Shown here: positions 8,168 to 17,503 of the stretch, one piece after another
How positions within the stretch are numbered: position 1 is the first letter of the stretch
How the letters are laid out: every line of letters begins with the position of its first letter
Source of the DNA: an uncultured Sphingomonas sp.
GTDB taxonomy: Bacteria > Pseudomonadota > Alphaproteobacteria > Sphingomonadales > Sphingomonadaceae
DNA: 64,000 nt
Assembly: GCF_913774285.1 (NCBI RefSeq)
Contig: NZ_CAJYHX010000028.1
Span: forward strand, 310,001-374,000
Reading direction: 5' to 3'
Position numbers and translations under genes: made by a program
The notes under the pieces: generated by a model
Told to the model about the DNA's origin: nothing
The model's input: only the letters and a program-made list of their open reading frames with translations
The model's database searches: none

Positions 8168-8855
8168 TCCGCTCCGCCTCGAAGACGAGGACATCGCGCT
8201 CGCCGCCGAACTCGCGCTCGGCTTGCTGGCGGCCGAGGATCTCGCCATTGCCCGCCGCCGACAACTGGCGGACCCTGCTTTTGCCGCTGCGGTGGAGCGC
8301 TGGGTGCTCGATTTCGCGCCGCTGGCGCTGGGCGGCGTCGATGCGCCCGTATCGGCCGGGCTGTGGCAGCGGATCGAGGCGCGGCTCCCCGGCGAGGATC
8401 ACGGCACCGTCGTCGCGCTGCGCCGCTGGCGCGCCACGGCGATCGCGGCGAGCGCGGCCGCGGCAGTGCTGCTCGCGATCCTGCTGCTGCGCCCGGTGCC
8501 GCAGCCGGTGGTGCTGCCGCCGCCGCCGGTCGTCGTCGCGCAGATCACCGGTACCGCGGGTGCCGCCTTCGCCGCGCGCTACGATGCCGAGCAGGGCATG
8601 CTCCACGTCCGCACCGAAGCGATGCCGGCCAGCCGCCGCGCGCCCGAGCTGTGGGTGATCCCGGCGGGCGGCAAGCCGGTGTCGCTCGGCCTGGTTGCCG
8701 CACAGGGGAACCGCGACATGGCGGTGGCGCCGGCGCAGCGCGCGCTGCTCGCCGAAGGGGCAACGCTGGCGGTGACGATGGAAGACGCCGACACCGCGCC
8801 GCATGCCGGACCGAGCGGCCCGCCGGTCGCGGCAGGAAAAATCACCATTCTTTAA
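8160..8855 (+). CDS. Membrane anti-sigma factor (RskA-like)
   Basis: A 231-residue protein. Residues 1-90 are cytosolic and helical (LAAELALGLLAAEDLAIARR), like anti-sigma domains that clamp ECF factors. One membrane helix spans about 92-110. The outer part (residues 111-231) is Pro-rich at first and then contains RAPELWVIPAGGKPVSLGLV, the pattern of the RskA C-terminal domain. It holds the upstream sigma factor inactive at the inner membrane until an envelope signal triggers its removal. The N-terminal zinc-coordinating HCC motif of ZAS-type anti-sigmas is absent, as in RskA. Confidence 0.85.
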   Translation: MADPLRLEDEDIALAAELALGLLAAEDLAIARRRQLADPAFAAAVERWVLDFAPLALGGVDAPVSAGLWQRIEARLPGEDHGTVVALRRWRATAIAASAAAAVLLAILLLRPVPQPVVLPPPPVVVAQITGTAGAAFAARYDAEQGMLHVRTEAMPASRRAPELWVIPAGGKPVSLGLVAAQGNRDMAVAPAQRALLAEGATLAVTMEDADTAPHAGPSGPPVAAGKITIL

Positions 8856-8940
8856 GAATCGCTGCATCCGGGGCGCCGGCCGTCCCGTAGCTCCGGCGCA
8901 TCTCCGCAAAGAGGGGTGCGTAGCAAGAGGAAGCTAGAAG

Positions 8941-9504
8941 ATGCGCAAGACCCGTCTCGCCTCGGTCACCGGAATCGTCGGTGCCGCGCTGCTCGCCACC
9001 GGCGCTGTTGCGGCCGTGCAGAAATTCCCGATGGTCGGCGGCGCCGCGATGTATCCGACCAAGAACATCGTCCAGAATGCGGTGAACTCGAAGGATCATA
9101 CCACGCTGGTCGCCGCCGTGAAGGCCGCGGGGCTGGTCGACACGCTATCGGGGCCGGGTCCGTTCACCGTCTTCGCGCCGACCAACGCCGCCTTCGCCAA
9201 GCTGCCTGCCGGTACCGTCGACACGCTGGTGAAGCCTGAGAACAAGGCGACGCTCACCAAGATTCTCACCTACCATGTCGTCGCGGGCAAGATGAGTGCG
9301 GCGCAGATCGCGGCCAATGCCAAGGCGCATGGCGGCAAGGCGACGCTCACCACCGTCGAGGGTGAGCCGATCACGATCATGAAGGGCCCGAGCGGCGGCT
9401 GGTGGATCCAGGACGCCAAGGGCGGCAAGGCCAAGATCACCATCGCCGACGTGAACCAGTCGAACGGCGTGATCCACGTGATCGACAGCGTCCTCATGCC
9501 CTGA
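8941..9504 (+). CDS. Exported fasciclin (FAS1) domain protein
   Basis: A 187-residue precursor with an Ala-rich signal peptide (residues 1-25) and one FAS1 domain. The H1 motif is visible as GPFTVFAPTNAAFAKLP, and the H2 region as ILTYHVVAGKMS and NGVIHVIDSVLMP. FAS1 domains usually mediate adhesion or envelope contacts. It lies 85 bases after the anti-sigma gene and ends at a strong terminator, so sigma, anti-sigma and fasciclin probably form one transcription unit, with this gene the likely main target. Confidence 0.9.
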   Translation: MRKTRLASVTGIVGAALLATGAVAAVQKFPMVGGAAMYPTKNIVQNAVNSKDHTTLVAAVKAAGLVDTLSGPGPFTVFAPTNAAFAKLPAGTVDTLVKPENKATLTKILTYHVVAGKMSAAQIAANAKAHGGKATLTTVEGEPITIMKGPSGGWWIQDAKGGKAKITIADVNQSNGVIHVIDSVLMP

Positions 9505-9550
9505 CCGCTGTCGAGGGCCTCGCGCGCTCCCCCCTTTGGGCGAGGCCCGA

Positions 9551-9581
9551 CCCGCCGGCGACCCTCCTCGCCGGCGGGTTT
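9551..9581 (+). terminator. Intrinsic terminator after the sigma/anti-sigma/fasciclin operon
   Basis: An 11-bp perfect stem (CCCGCCGGCGA and its complement) with a 6-base loop, followed by TTT. It lies 46 bases after the fasciclin stop and just before the converging gene end at 9587. Confidence 0.75.
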
Positions 9582-9586
9582 ACGCC

Positions 9587-10249
9587 TCAGATGCCAAGCC
9601 ACGCCAAGGGCGCGGGCAAGTCCAACGTAGAGTAGTCAACCTGCAGCACCCGCCGGTGGCCATCTGCAAGGCTCGCGGCCGAAGCATGCAGGATAGGCGT
9701 TTGATACGCCCAAACGTCACCGGCCTCGGCCAGGCAGGTCGCGGCGCCGCATGCTTTCACCGTCGCGGCTATTCCTGCTTCCGGAATCTTTCCCAACCGT
9801 TGCGATCCGGGGGCCACGAGCAGCGGCGCGTTGTCCTCGGGTACCGGATCGAGATGGATCCGCAGCGTCACCATCGACTCAAGGACCGAGAATGGGGGCT
9901 CGACATGGAGCAACCCCTGCTTGGTCGACCAGGGGCCGTAGCCCGGCACCTCGGCACGTTGTTGGACAGCGGTGGTGCGATCCTGATGCCAGCCTAGTGC
10001 CCAGTTGTTCGCGGCGCTCTTGTCGAACCAGATCGCGCGCACCGGCTGGGCCGCCATGCCCAAGCGGTGGGCGGCCGCCGCGCCGAGAGCGTCAGGAGCG
10101 AGGAGCTCAGCAAGGCTTTCGATACCGTGCAGGCGGAGCCCGGCTTTGCCGGCCGGCAGCGCAGCCGCCAGTGCGCGCAGCTCTGCAAGAAAAGGGGCGG
10201 CTGCACCGGCAAGGTGCGCCGCCCCATCGCGTTCGAAGTCAAGCGTCAC
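9587..10249 (-). CDS. Phytanoyl-CoA dioxygenase (PhyH)-like Fe(II)/2-oxoglutarate oxygenase
   Basis: A 220-residue protein with the iron site of 2-oxoglutarate oxygenases: LGWHQDRT gives the HxD pair, TPILHAS gives the distal His, and RRVLQVDYS gives the Arg that binds 2-oxoglutarate. It probably hydroxylates a small molecule, but the substrate cannot be read from the sequence. It begins with GTG at 10249, 7 bases after the etfA stop, so it is the last gene of the etfB-etfA run. Confidence 0.8.
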   Translation of the reverse strand: MTLDFERDGAAHLAGAAAPFLAELRALAAALPAGKAGLRLHGIESLAELLAPDALGAAAAHRLGMAAQPVRAIWFDKSAANNWALGWHQDRTTAVQQRAEVPGYGPWSTKQGLLHVEPPFSVLESMVTLRIHLDPVPEDNAPLLVAPGSQRLGKIPEAGIAATVKACGAATCLAEAGDVWAYQTPILHASAASLADGHRRVLQVDYSTLDLPAPLAWLGI

Positions 10250-10256
10250 GCGAGCT

Positions 10257-11186
10257 TCAGAGCTTTTCGGTCAGCTCCGGCACCAGCGTGAACAGGTCGC
10301 CGACCAGGCCGATGTCCGCCACCTGGAAGATGGGGGCGTCCTCGTCCTTGTTGATCGCGACGATCGTCTTCGAATCCTTCATGCCGGCGAGATGCTGGAT
10401 CGCGCCCGAGATGCCGACCGCGACATAGACCATGGGTGCCACGATCTTGCCGGTCTGGCCAACCTGATAGTCGTTCGGCGCGTACCCTGCGTCCACTGCT
10501 GCGCGGCTGGCGCCGACGGCAGCACCCAGCTTGTCCGCCAGCGGATCGATCAGCGCGTGGAACTGCTCCTGCGAGCCGAGCGCGCGGCCGCCCGAGACGA
10601 TGATCTTGGCGCTAGTCAGCTCCGGACGCTCCGACGCGGCGATTTCCGAGCCGACGAAGGTCGACAGACCCTTGTCACCCGCGGCCGCGACGGCTTTCAC
10701 CGTGCCGCTGCCGCCGGTTGCGGCTGCCTTGTCGAAGGCGGTGCCGCGCACGGTGATCGCCAGCTTCTTGTCGCTGGTCTGCACGGTGGCGATCGCGTTG
10801 CCGGCATAGATCGGCCGGGTGAAGGTATCCGGACCCTCGACCGAGAGGATGTCGGAAATCTGCATCACGTCGAGCGCGGCGGCGACGCGCGGCGCCACGT
10901 TTTTCCCCGTCGTGGTCGCCGGGAACAGCACGGCATCGTGATCGCCCATCAGCTGGACGACCAGCGGCGCGACGTTCTCCGCCAGGAAATGCTCGTATGC
11001 CGCGTCGTCGGCGACATGGACCTTGCCCACGCCTTCGATCTGCGCCGCGGCCTCGGCCACTGCCGAGACACCCTTGCCGGCGACGAGCAGGTGGACTTCA
11101 CCCAGCTTTGCCGCGGCGGTGACGGTGGAAAGCGTCGCGTCCTTGACGCTCTGATGGTCGTGTTCGACCCAAACCAGTGTCTTCAT
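10257..11186 (-). CDS. etfA: Electron transfer flavoprotein alpha subunit
   Basis: The FAD-binding half of ETF, which carries electrons from acyl-CoA and other flavin dehydrogenases to ETF-ubiquinone oxidoreductase. The 309-residue protein shows the C-terminal FAD motif: SGGRALGSQEQF, VGASRAAVDAGYAPNDYQVG, QTGKIVAPMVYVAVGISGAI and QHLAGMKDSKTIVAINKD. ATG 11186 overlaps the etfB stop as TGATG. The glutaryl-CoA dehydrogenase encoded further along would be a natural client. Confidence 0.95.
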   Translation of the reverse strand: MKTLVWVEHDHQSVKDATLSTVTAAAKLGEVHLLVAGKGVSAVAEAAAQIEGVGKVHVADDAAYEHFLAENVAPLVVQLMGDHDAVLFPATTTGKNVAPRVAAALDVMQISDILSVEGPDTFTRPIYAGNAIATVQTSDKKLAITVRGTAFDKAAATGGSGTVKAVAAAGDKGLSTFVGSEIAASERPELTSAKIIVSGGRALGSQEQFHALIDPLADKLGAAVGASRAAVDAGYAPNDYQVGQTGKIVAPMVYVAVGISGAIQHLAGMKDSKTIVAINKDEDAPIFQVADIGLVGDLFTLVPELTEKL

Positions 11187-11935
11187 CACGCGACTCCCAT
11201 GCCCTTGAGCTTCTCGACCAGCTCGTCGACCGAGCCCACCTTGATGCCTGCCTGGCGCTTGGCCGGCTCGACCACCTTCAGCGTCTTGAGGCGCGGGGTG
11301 ACGTCGACGCCGTAGTCGGCGACGGTCTTCTTCGCGACCGGCTTGGTCTTGGCCTTCATGATGTTCGGCAGCGTGGCGTAGCGCGGCTCGTTAAGTCGGA
11401 GATCGGTGGTGACGATCGCCGGCATCTTGAGGTCCACGGTCTCGAGGCCGCCGTCGATCTCGCGGGTCACGTGCACGCGATCCCCGGCGATCTCGACCTT
11501 GGAGGCGAAGGTGCCCTGCGCCCAGCCGAGCAGTGCGGCCAGCATCTGGCCGGTCTGGTTCGAATCGTCGTCGATCGCCTGCTTGCCGAGGATGATCAGC
11601 CCGGGCTGCTCCTCTTCGGCCACCTTGGCGAGCAGCTTGGCGACCGCCAGCGGCTCGACCTCGTCGTCGGTCTGGATCAGGATGCCGCGATCGGCGCCCA
11701 TGGCGCGCGCGGTGAGCAGCACGTCGGTTTCCGCCTTGGCGACGCCGATCGTGACCACGACGATCTCGGTCGCCGCGCCCTTCTCCTTCAGCCGAACCGC
11801 TTCCTCGATCGCGATTTCGTCGAAGGGGTTCATGCTCATCTTGACGTTCGCCAGATCGACGCCCGTCCCGTCCGCTTTCACGCGGGGCTTCACGTTGTAA
11901 TCAAGCACGCGCTTGACCGGTACCAGGACCTTCAT
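11186..11935 (-). CDS. etfB: Electron transfer flavoprotein beta subunit
   Basis: AMP-binding half of ETF, 249 residues, starting MKVLVPVKRVLDYNVKPRV with the usual SMNPFDEIAIEEAVRLKEKG segment and the ETF-beta signature around EPRYATLPNIMKAKTKP. The ATG at 11935 has AGGAAGG six bases upstream; an ATG two codons earlier would overlap that site. A 60-base gap separates it from the GFA-family gene, so etfBA may have its own promoter. Confidence 0.95.
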   Translation of the reverse strand: MKVLVPVKRVLDYNVKPRVKADGTGVDLANVKMSMNPFDEIAIEEAVRLKEKGAATEIVVVTIGVAKAETDVLLTARAMGADRGILIQTDDEVEPLAVAKLLAKVAEEEQPGLIILGKQAIDDDSNQTGQMLAALLGWAQGTFASKVEIAGDRVHVTREIDGGLETVDLKMPAIVTTDLRLNEPRYATLPNIMKAKTKPVAKKTVADYGVDVTPRLKTLKVVEPAKRQAGIKVGSVDELVEKLKGMGVA

Positions 11936-11995
11936 TCGCATCCTTCCTGTCTGCCAGGGTTATCCCCGGACAATTGGGTTACGTTTACGCGAACG

Positions 11996-12465
11996 TCAAC
12001 CGCTCGCAAGCGATTCGGCGTACGCCTGCATCAGCGTGCCGAAGGATTCCGGGGGCGGAAATTTTGGATAGCTGTACGAAGCGCCAGTCGCGGCCCAGGG
12101 CAGCGCTTCCTCGGTGAAGGTCTCGAGGAAGGGCGGGGCGGACATCGGGGCGTCGAGCATCGTGCTGCGGATATTCACGAAGGCGTCCAGACCCTCGGGT
12201 CGGGTGAACAGCCAGCTCTTGCAATGGTCGCAGTGGAAATGCCGCGTGGGGCCATGCAGGCCACCGATCACCGGCGTGCCCTCGATTACCGCGAACGCTT
12301 CTGCCGGATAGAGCCCGCTCAGCGAATAGGCGCTGGCGGTCATGCGCTGGCAGCCGGTGCAATGGCAGGCCATGGTGACGAGCGCATCGCCCGTCACCCG
12401 GAACCGCACGCGGGCGCAGCGGCAGCCGCCTTCGACCGTCTTCACAGCCGAGGCGGCCACCTCGC

Positions 12466-12469
<4 letters not shown>
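11996..12469 (-). CDS. GFA-family zinc protein (glutathione-dependent formaldehyde-activating-like)
   Basis: A 157-residue protein with the Cys pattern of the GFA fold: GGCRCARVRF, CHCTGCQR and CDHCKSW, which bind zinc. Members are named for glutathione-dependent formaldehyde activation but most have no tested role. It starts with GTG overlapping the sucC stop (GTGA), so its translation depends on sucC, an unexpected partner. Confidence 0.85.
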
Positions 12470-13665
<1,196 letters not shown>

Positions 13666-13760
13666 GGGAGCAGTCCGCCTTTTCAAGGGAACGGGGAAAG
13701 GATCGCGCCCGCCTAAGCACAGCGCGCGCGCGAAATCCACCCTTTTAGGAATTATTGCGA

Positions 13761-13777
13761 TTGCGAATGGTTTGCAA
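13761..13777. promoter_or_regulatory. Fur/Irr-like inverted repeat upstream of sucC
   Basis: TTGCGAA, three bases, TTTGCAA: a 17-base imperfect palindrome about 96 bases before the sucC ATG. It resembles the TGCGAAT-type half sites bound by Fur-family regulators in alphaproteobacteria. On the minus strand a possible -35 TTGCAA overlaps it. The role is inferred from resemblance only. Confidence 0.3.
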
Positions 13778-13869
13778 CATGCCGGTCACCGGAGTGGAGC
13801 ACGAAGCCATAGGCGTGGCGGGCTTACCATCTCATGAAGCGAGGAGGGCGCATTCGCCTTCCGCACCAT

Positions 13870-13966
13870 CGTCATTCCCGCGAAGGCGGGAATCCATTTG
13901 CCAGGACGCTGGGGAAAGAAACGACGCTTCGGCGTCAATGGATCCCCGCTATCGCGGGGATGACGG
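13870..13966. repeat. Inverted pair of REP-like palindromes
   Basis: Two palindromic units face each other: 13870-13896 (CGTCATTCCCGCGAAGGCGG and on to CCA) and 13939-13966 (TGGATCCCCGC, short loop, GCGGGGATGACGG). The outer ends CGTCAT and ATGACGG are complementary, so the pair can form a large cruciform. This GTCATTCCCGC unit is widespread as an extragenic repeat in Proteobacteria. Confidence 0.8.
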
Positions 13967-14061
13967 TGGGTAGTGGGAAGGCGGTGCAATCCCCTTGGGC
14001 TTCATCGCCGACCGCCGCGCCAGCCTCTCCCGCCTCAACGAAGCGGGAGACGGAGCACGCC

Positions 14062-14517
14062 TCAAGCCTCGGTGCGGGCCTTGACGATCTTGCCGGGTTT
14101 CGCGGGCGGCTCGCCCTTGGGCAGCGCGTCGACATGGTCCATGCCGTCGATCACTTCGCCCCAGACGGTGTACTGGCCGTCGAGGAAGGTCGCGTCGTCG
14201 AGGCAGATGAAGAACTGCGAGTTGGCGCTGTTCGGATTGTTGGTGCGCGCCATCGAGCAGACGCCGCGGACATGCGGCTCCTTCGAGAATTCCTGCGCCA
14301 GGTCCGGCTTGTCCGAACCGCCCATGCCGGTGCCCGAGGGATCGCCACCCTGCGCCATGAAGCCGTTGATCACGCGGTGGAAGATCACGCCGTCGTAGAA
14401 GCCCTCGTCGGCAAGACCGGCGATGCGCGCGACATGGTTGGGCGCGAGGTCGGGGCGCAGGCGGATGCGGACGTCGCCGGTGTCGAGCGTGAGTACGAGC
14501 GTAGTGGGATCGGCCAT
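14062..14517 (-). CDS. Cyclophilin-type peptidyl-prolyl isomerase
   Basis: A 151-residue single-domain cyclophilin without signal peptide, so cytosolic. The active-site residues are visible in YDGVIFHRVINGFMAQGGDP and ANSQFFICLDDATFLDGQYT, followed by VWGEVIDGMDHVDAL. AAGAGG precedes the ATG. It is divergent from mgtE across 117 bases and speeds proline isomerisation in folding proteins. Confidence 0.93.
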   Translation of the reverse strand: MADPTTLVLTLDTGDVRIRLRPDLAPNHVARIAGLADEGFYDGVIFHRVINGFMAQGGDPSGTGMGGSDKPDLAQEFSKEPHVRGVCSMARTNNPNSANSQFFICLDDATFLDGQYTVWGEVIDGMDHVDALPKGEPPAKPGKIVKARTEA

Positions 14518-14634
14518 GGGGCACCTCTTCTCTAAAACTGCAGCGATGCCCTAAGCGGTGCGCTGCCGACTTGCAAATCCGGGCTGAGGGTGGCAGCGAC
14601 CCCCCGACGAGGCCGCAGCACGGGAGGTCGGACG

Positions 14635-16038
14635 GTGAGCGAGACCGAACTGCACGAAGAGGCCGCCGCGCCCGAGAGCCAGCTCGACGAGGACGATCGA
14701 CTCAAGCCCGAATTCGTCAGCGCGGTGCTGGATGCGGTGGACGAGGGCAACGACGAGGCCGCGCATGTGCTGGTCGCGCCGCTCCACCCCGCCGACATCG
14801 CCGACCTGATCGAGCTGGTGCCGTCCGAGCGGCGGGCCGATGTCGTCACCGCGATTTCCGACCTGATCGACGGCGACGTGCTCGCCGAGATGAACGACTG
14901 GGTGCGCGAGGCGCTGGTCGACGCGCTCGAGCCGCATCAGGTGGCCGATATCGCCGCCGAACTCGATACCGACGACGCCGTTGCCATCATCGAGGACATG
15001 GATGTCGAGGACCAGCGCGAGGTGCTCCGCGCGCTCGACCCCGACGACCGCGCCGCGATCGAGGAGGCGCTGTCCTACCCCGAGGAATCCGCCGGCCGCC
15101 TGATGCAGCGCGAGCTGATCGCGGTGCCCGAGCATTGGACCGTCGGCGACGTGCTCGACTATCTGCGCGGCAATGACGAGCTGACCACCGATTTCTGGGA
15201 AATCTTCGTCGTCGATCCCTCGCACAAGCCGATCGGCACCTGCGAGCTTTCCTGGATCCTGCGCACCCCGCGCGGCATCACGATCAGCGACGTGATGAAG
15301 CGCGAGCAGACGCTGATCCCGGTCGACATGGACCAGGAGGAAGTGGCGTTGCGCTTCCAGAAATACGCGCTGATCTCCGCTGCGGTGGTCGATCTCAGCG
15401 GGCGGCTGGTCGGCATGATCACGGTGGACGACATCGTCCACATCATCTCGCAGGAAGCCGGCGAGGACATCCTCCGCCTGTCGGGCGCGGGCGAGGGCGA
15501 CATCAACGAGCCGGTGCTGCTGACGGTCAGGACGCGGCTGACCTGGCTGTTCGTCAACCTCGGCACCGCGATGTTGGCCGCCTCGGTGGTCGGGCTGTTC
15601 CAGGGCGAGATCGCCAAGTTCGCGCTGCTCGCGGTGCTGATGCCGATCGTCTCGGGCATGGGCGGCAACGCCGGCACGCAGACGCTGGCGGTGGTCGTTC
15701 GCGCGATCGCGACCAACCAGCTGACCGAATCGAACACCTTGCGGATGATCTGGCGCGAGCTGCGCATCGCCGCCGCCAACGGCGCGTCGCTGGGGCTGGC
15801 GATTGGGGCGGGGACGATGCTGGTCTATGGCATCCCGTGGCTGGCGGTCGTGATCGCGGCGGCGATGGTGATCAACAACGTGATCGCGGGGCTTTCGGGG
15901 GTGCTGATCCCGGTGACGCTGGATCGGCTGCGCGTCGATCCCGCCGTATCCTCGGCGGTGTTCGTCACGATGATGACCGACGTGATGGGATTCTTCTCCT
16001 TCCTCGGCCTGGCAACCTTGGTGGGCCTCGGCGGCTGA
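14635..16038 (+). CDS. mgtE: Magnesium transporter MgtE
   Basis: A 467-residue inner-membrane Mg2+ channel. The cytosolic part has an MgtE N domain (helical repeats, LVAPLHPADIADLIELVPSE) and two CBS domains (about residues 130-250). The C-terminal part has about five membrane helices, including the signature LMPIVSGMGGNAGTQTLAVV. GTG 14635 is preferred because GGGAGGT lies five bases before it; the frame is open a little further upstream. No M-box or other leader structure is visible ahead of it. Confidence 0.93.
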   Translation: MSETELHEEAAAPESQLDEDDRLKPEFVSAVLDAVDEGNDEAAHVLVAPLHPADIADLIELVPSERRADVVTAISDLIDGDVLAEMNDWVREALVDALEPHQVADIAAELDTDDAVAIIEDMDVEDQREVLRALDPDDRAAIEEALSYPEESAGRLMQRELIAVPEHWTVGDVLDYLRGNDELTTDFWEIFVVDPSHKPIGTCELSWILRTPRGITISDVMKREQTLIPVDMDQEEVALRFQKYALISAAVVDLSGRLVGMITVDDIVHIISQEAGEDILRLSGAGEGDINEPVLLTVRTRLTWLFVNLGTAMLAASVVGLFQGEIAKFALLAVLMPIVSGMGGNAGTQTLAVVVRAIATNQLTESNTLRMIWRELRIAAANGASLGLAIGAGTMLVYGIPWLAVVIAAAMVINNVIAGLSGVLIPVTLDRLRVDPAVSSAVFVTMMTDVMGFFSFLGLATLVGLGG

Positions 16039-16074
16039 CTTGATCGCGGGGCAGGGACCGCCCAAATCGGCCCC

Positions 16075-16476
16075 GTGCCACTCCATCTCACCAAGGTCGC
16101 CTTTGCCTGCGACAGCGTCGATTTCCTGCGATCCCGACTGGAGGCGCGCGCTGCCGCGGGCGGCGTTGCGCTGACCACGCGCTATTTGCCCAAGCGGCAC
16201 GAAGAGATCGACGGCGGCTCGTTGTTCTGGATCCTCAAGCACCAGCTGGTCGGCCGCTCGCCGATTCTAGGCTTCGGCGAGGCGGAGGGTGGGCGCACCG
16301 CGATCCTGCTGGAGCCCAAGCTGGTGCTGGTCCAGGCGCGGCCCAAGCGGGCGCACCAGGGCTGGCGCTATCTCGAGGATGCCGACGCGCCGCGCGACCT
16401 GGGCGATCTGGAGGGCGGGGCGGACGAACTGCCGCCGTCGCTGATGGGAGAGCTGGCGGGGCTGGGGTTGTTGTAA
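16075..16476 (+). CDS. DUF1489 family protein
   Basis: A 133-residue protein with the DUF1489 pattern: MPLHLTKVAFACDSVDFL at the start, TTRYLPKRHEEIDGGSLFWI and LKHQLVGRSPILGF in the middle, and HQGWRYLEDADAPRD near the end. The family is common in alphaproteobacteria and has no known function. It uses a GTG start 36 bases after mgtE. Confidence 0.8.
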   Translation: MPLHLTKVAFACDSVDFLRSRLEARAAAGGVALTTRYLPKRHEEIDGGSLFWILKHQLVGRSPILGFGEAEGGRTAILLEPKLVLVQARPKRAHQGWRYLEDADAPRDLGDLEGGADELPPSLMGELAGLGLL

Positions 16477-16492
16477 CGTTTGATTTCTTGAA

Positions 16493-16514
16493 CCCCTCCC
16501 CTTCAGGAGAGGGG
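16493..16514. repeat. CCCCTCCCC palindrome between convergent genes
   Basis: A short hairpin-forming unit, CCCCTCCCC, TTCA loop, GGAGAGGGG with one mismatch, between the DUF1489 gene and gpsA. It is a minimal copy of the palindrome family that recurs at 27003, 33104 and 45766 and may serve as a bidirectional transcript end. Confidence 0.6.
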
Positions 16515-16525
16515 CTAGAGGGAAC

Positions 16526-17503
16526 TCAAACCGCCTCCGCCCTTAGCGGACGGCTGAGCAGCGCGTCGATCACCTCGGCCACCGGCGCGCCTTCGAGCAG
16601 CGCATTGACCGCCAGCGTCACCGGCATCTCCACCCCCGCTTCGGCCGCCGCCTCGCGCAACACGGGTGCGGTGAACGCGCCCTCGGCCACGGTCTTGCGA
16701 TCCGACAGCAGCTCGGCGGCGCTGCGGCCCTGGCCCAGGCCCACCCCCAGCGAGAAGTTGCGCGAGTTGGTCGAGGAGCAGGTGAGTACCAGGTCGCCCA
16801 ACCCCGACAGCCCGGTCAGTGTCTCCGCCTGCGCACCCCGCGCCAGGCCGAAGCGCGTCATCTCGGCAAAGCCCCGCGCGATCAGCGCGGCGCGGGCGTT
16901 AAGGCCGAGCCCGGCGCCCTCGACCACCCCGCAAGCGATGGCGAGCACATTCTTCACCGCACCGCCGATCTCCGCCCCGATCACATCGGCCGAGGCATAG
17001 GGGCGGAAGGCGGGCGCACCGAGCCGGTCGCTCAACCGCGTGCGCAGGTCCGTATCTTCGCACGCCAGCGTCACCGCCGTCGGCTTCCCCGCCGCTACTT
17101 CATGCGCGAAGGTGGGGCCGGACAGCACCGCGATCGGCGCTTCCGGCGCCACGCTGCGGGCGACTTCGCCGACCAGCAGCCGGGTGCCCGCCTCGATCCC
17201 CTTGGCGCACAGCACCAGCGGGGTCGCGCCCACGGTCATCTCGGCCAGTACCGACCGAACGTGCTGCGCCGGCGCCACCACCAGCAGCGCGTCGCAGCCG
17301 GCGAGATCGCCCAGGCTGCCCGTCGCGCGAATGCTCGGCGAGAGCGGCACGCCGGCGAGAAACTGGCGGTTCTCGTGGTTGGTGTTGATGCTCTCCACCA
17401 CCTCGGGCTCGCGCGCCCAGAGCAGCACCGGCGCATCACCTCGGGCCGCCACTTGCGCCAGCGCAGTGCCCCAGGCGCCGCCGCCGATCACCCCTATCTT
17501 CAT
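16526..17503 (-). CDS. gpsA: NAD(P)-dependent glycerol-3-phosphate dehydrogenase
   Basis: Reduces dihydroxyacetone phosphate to sn-glycerol 3-phosphate for phospholipid synthesis. The 325-residue protein has the Rossmann start IGVIGGGAWGTALAQVAA, then CAKGIE, LSGPTFAHEVAAGKPTAVTL, the catalytic GGAVKNVLAIACGVVEG and LSGLGDLVLTCSSTNSRN. ATG 17503 overlaps the tsaD stop (ATGA), a coupled pair common in sphingomonads. Confidence 0.95.
   Translation of the reverse strand: MKIGVIGGGAWGTALAQVAARGDAPVLLWAREPEVVESINTNHENRQFLAGVPLSPSIRATGSLGDLAGCDALLVVAPAQHVRSVLAEMTVGATPLVLCAKGIEAGTRLLVGEVARSVAPEAPIAVLSGPTFAHEVAAGKPTAVTLACEDTDLRTRLSDRLGAPAFRPYASADVIGAEIGGAVKNVLAIACGVVEGAGLGLNARAALIARGFAEMTRFGLARGAQAETLTGLSGLGDLVLTCSSTNSRNFSLGVGLGQGRSAAELLSDRKTVAEGAFTAPVLREAAAEAGVEMPVTLAVNALLEGAPVAEVIDALLSRPLRAEAV

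Larger units (their letters stand above)
13666..14061. other. 396-base gap between sucC and the cyclophilin gene
   Basis: No coding sequence is seen. The gap holds the sucC upstream region with a near-perfect inverted repeat at 13761-13777 and an inverted pair of REP-like palindromes at 13870-13966. Short open frames here are made of the repeat itself. Confidence 0.7.

Noticed and set aside
13755..14051. Short open frames in the sucC-cyclophilin gap
   Set aside because: They are made mainly of REP palindrome sequence and lack ribosome sites.
14551..16242. Open frame of over 560 codons antisense to mgtE
   Set aside because: No family motif, strong His/Asp/Arg bias, and mgtE is certain on the other strand.
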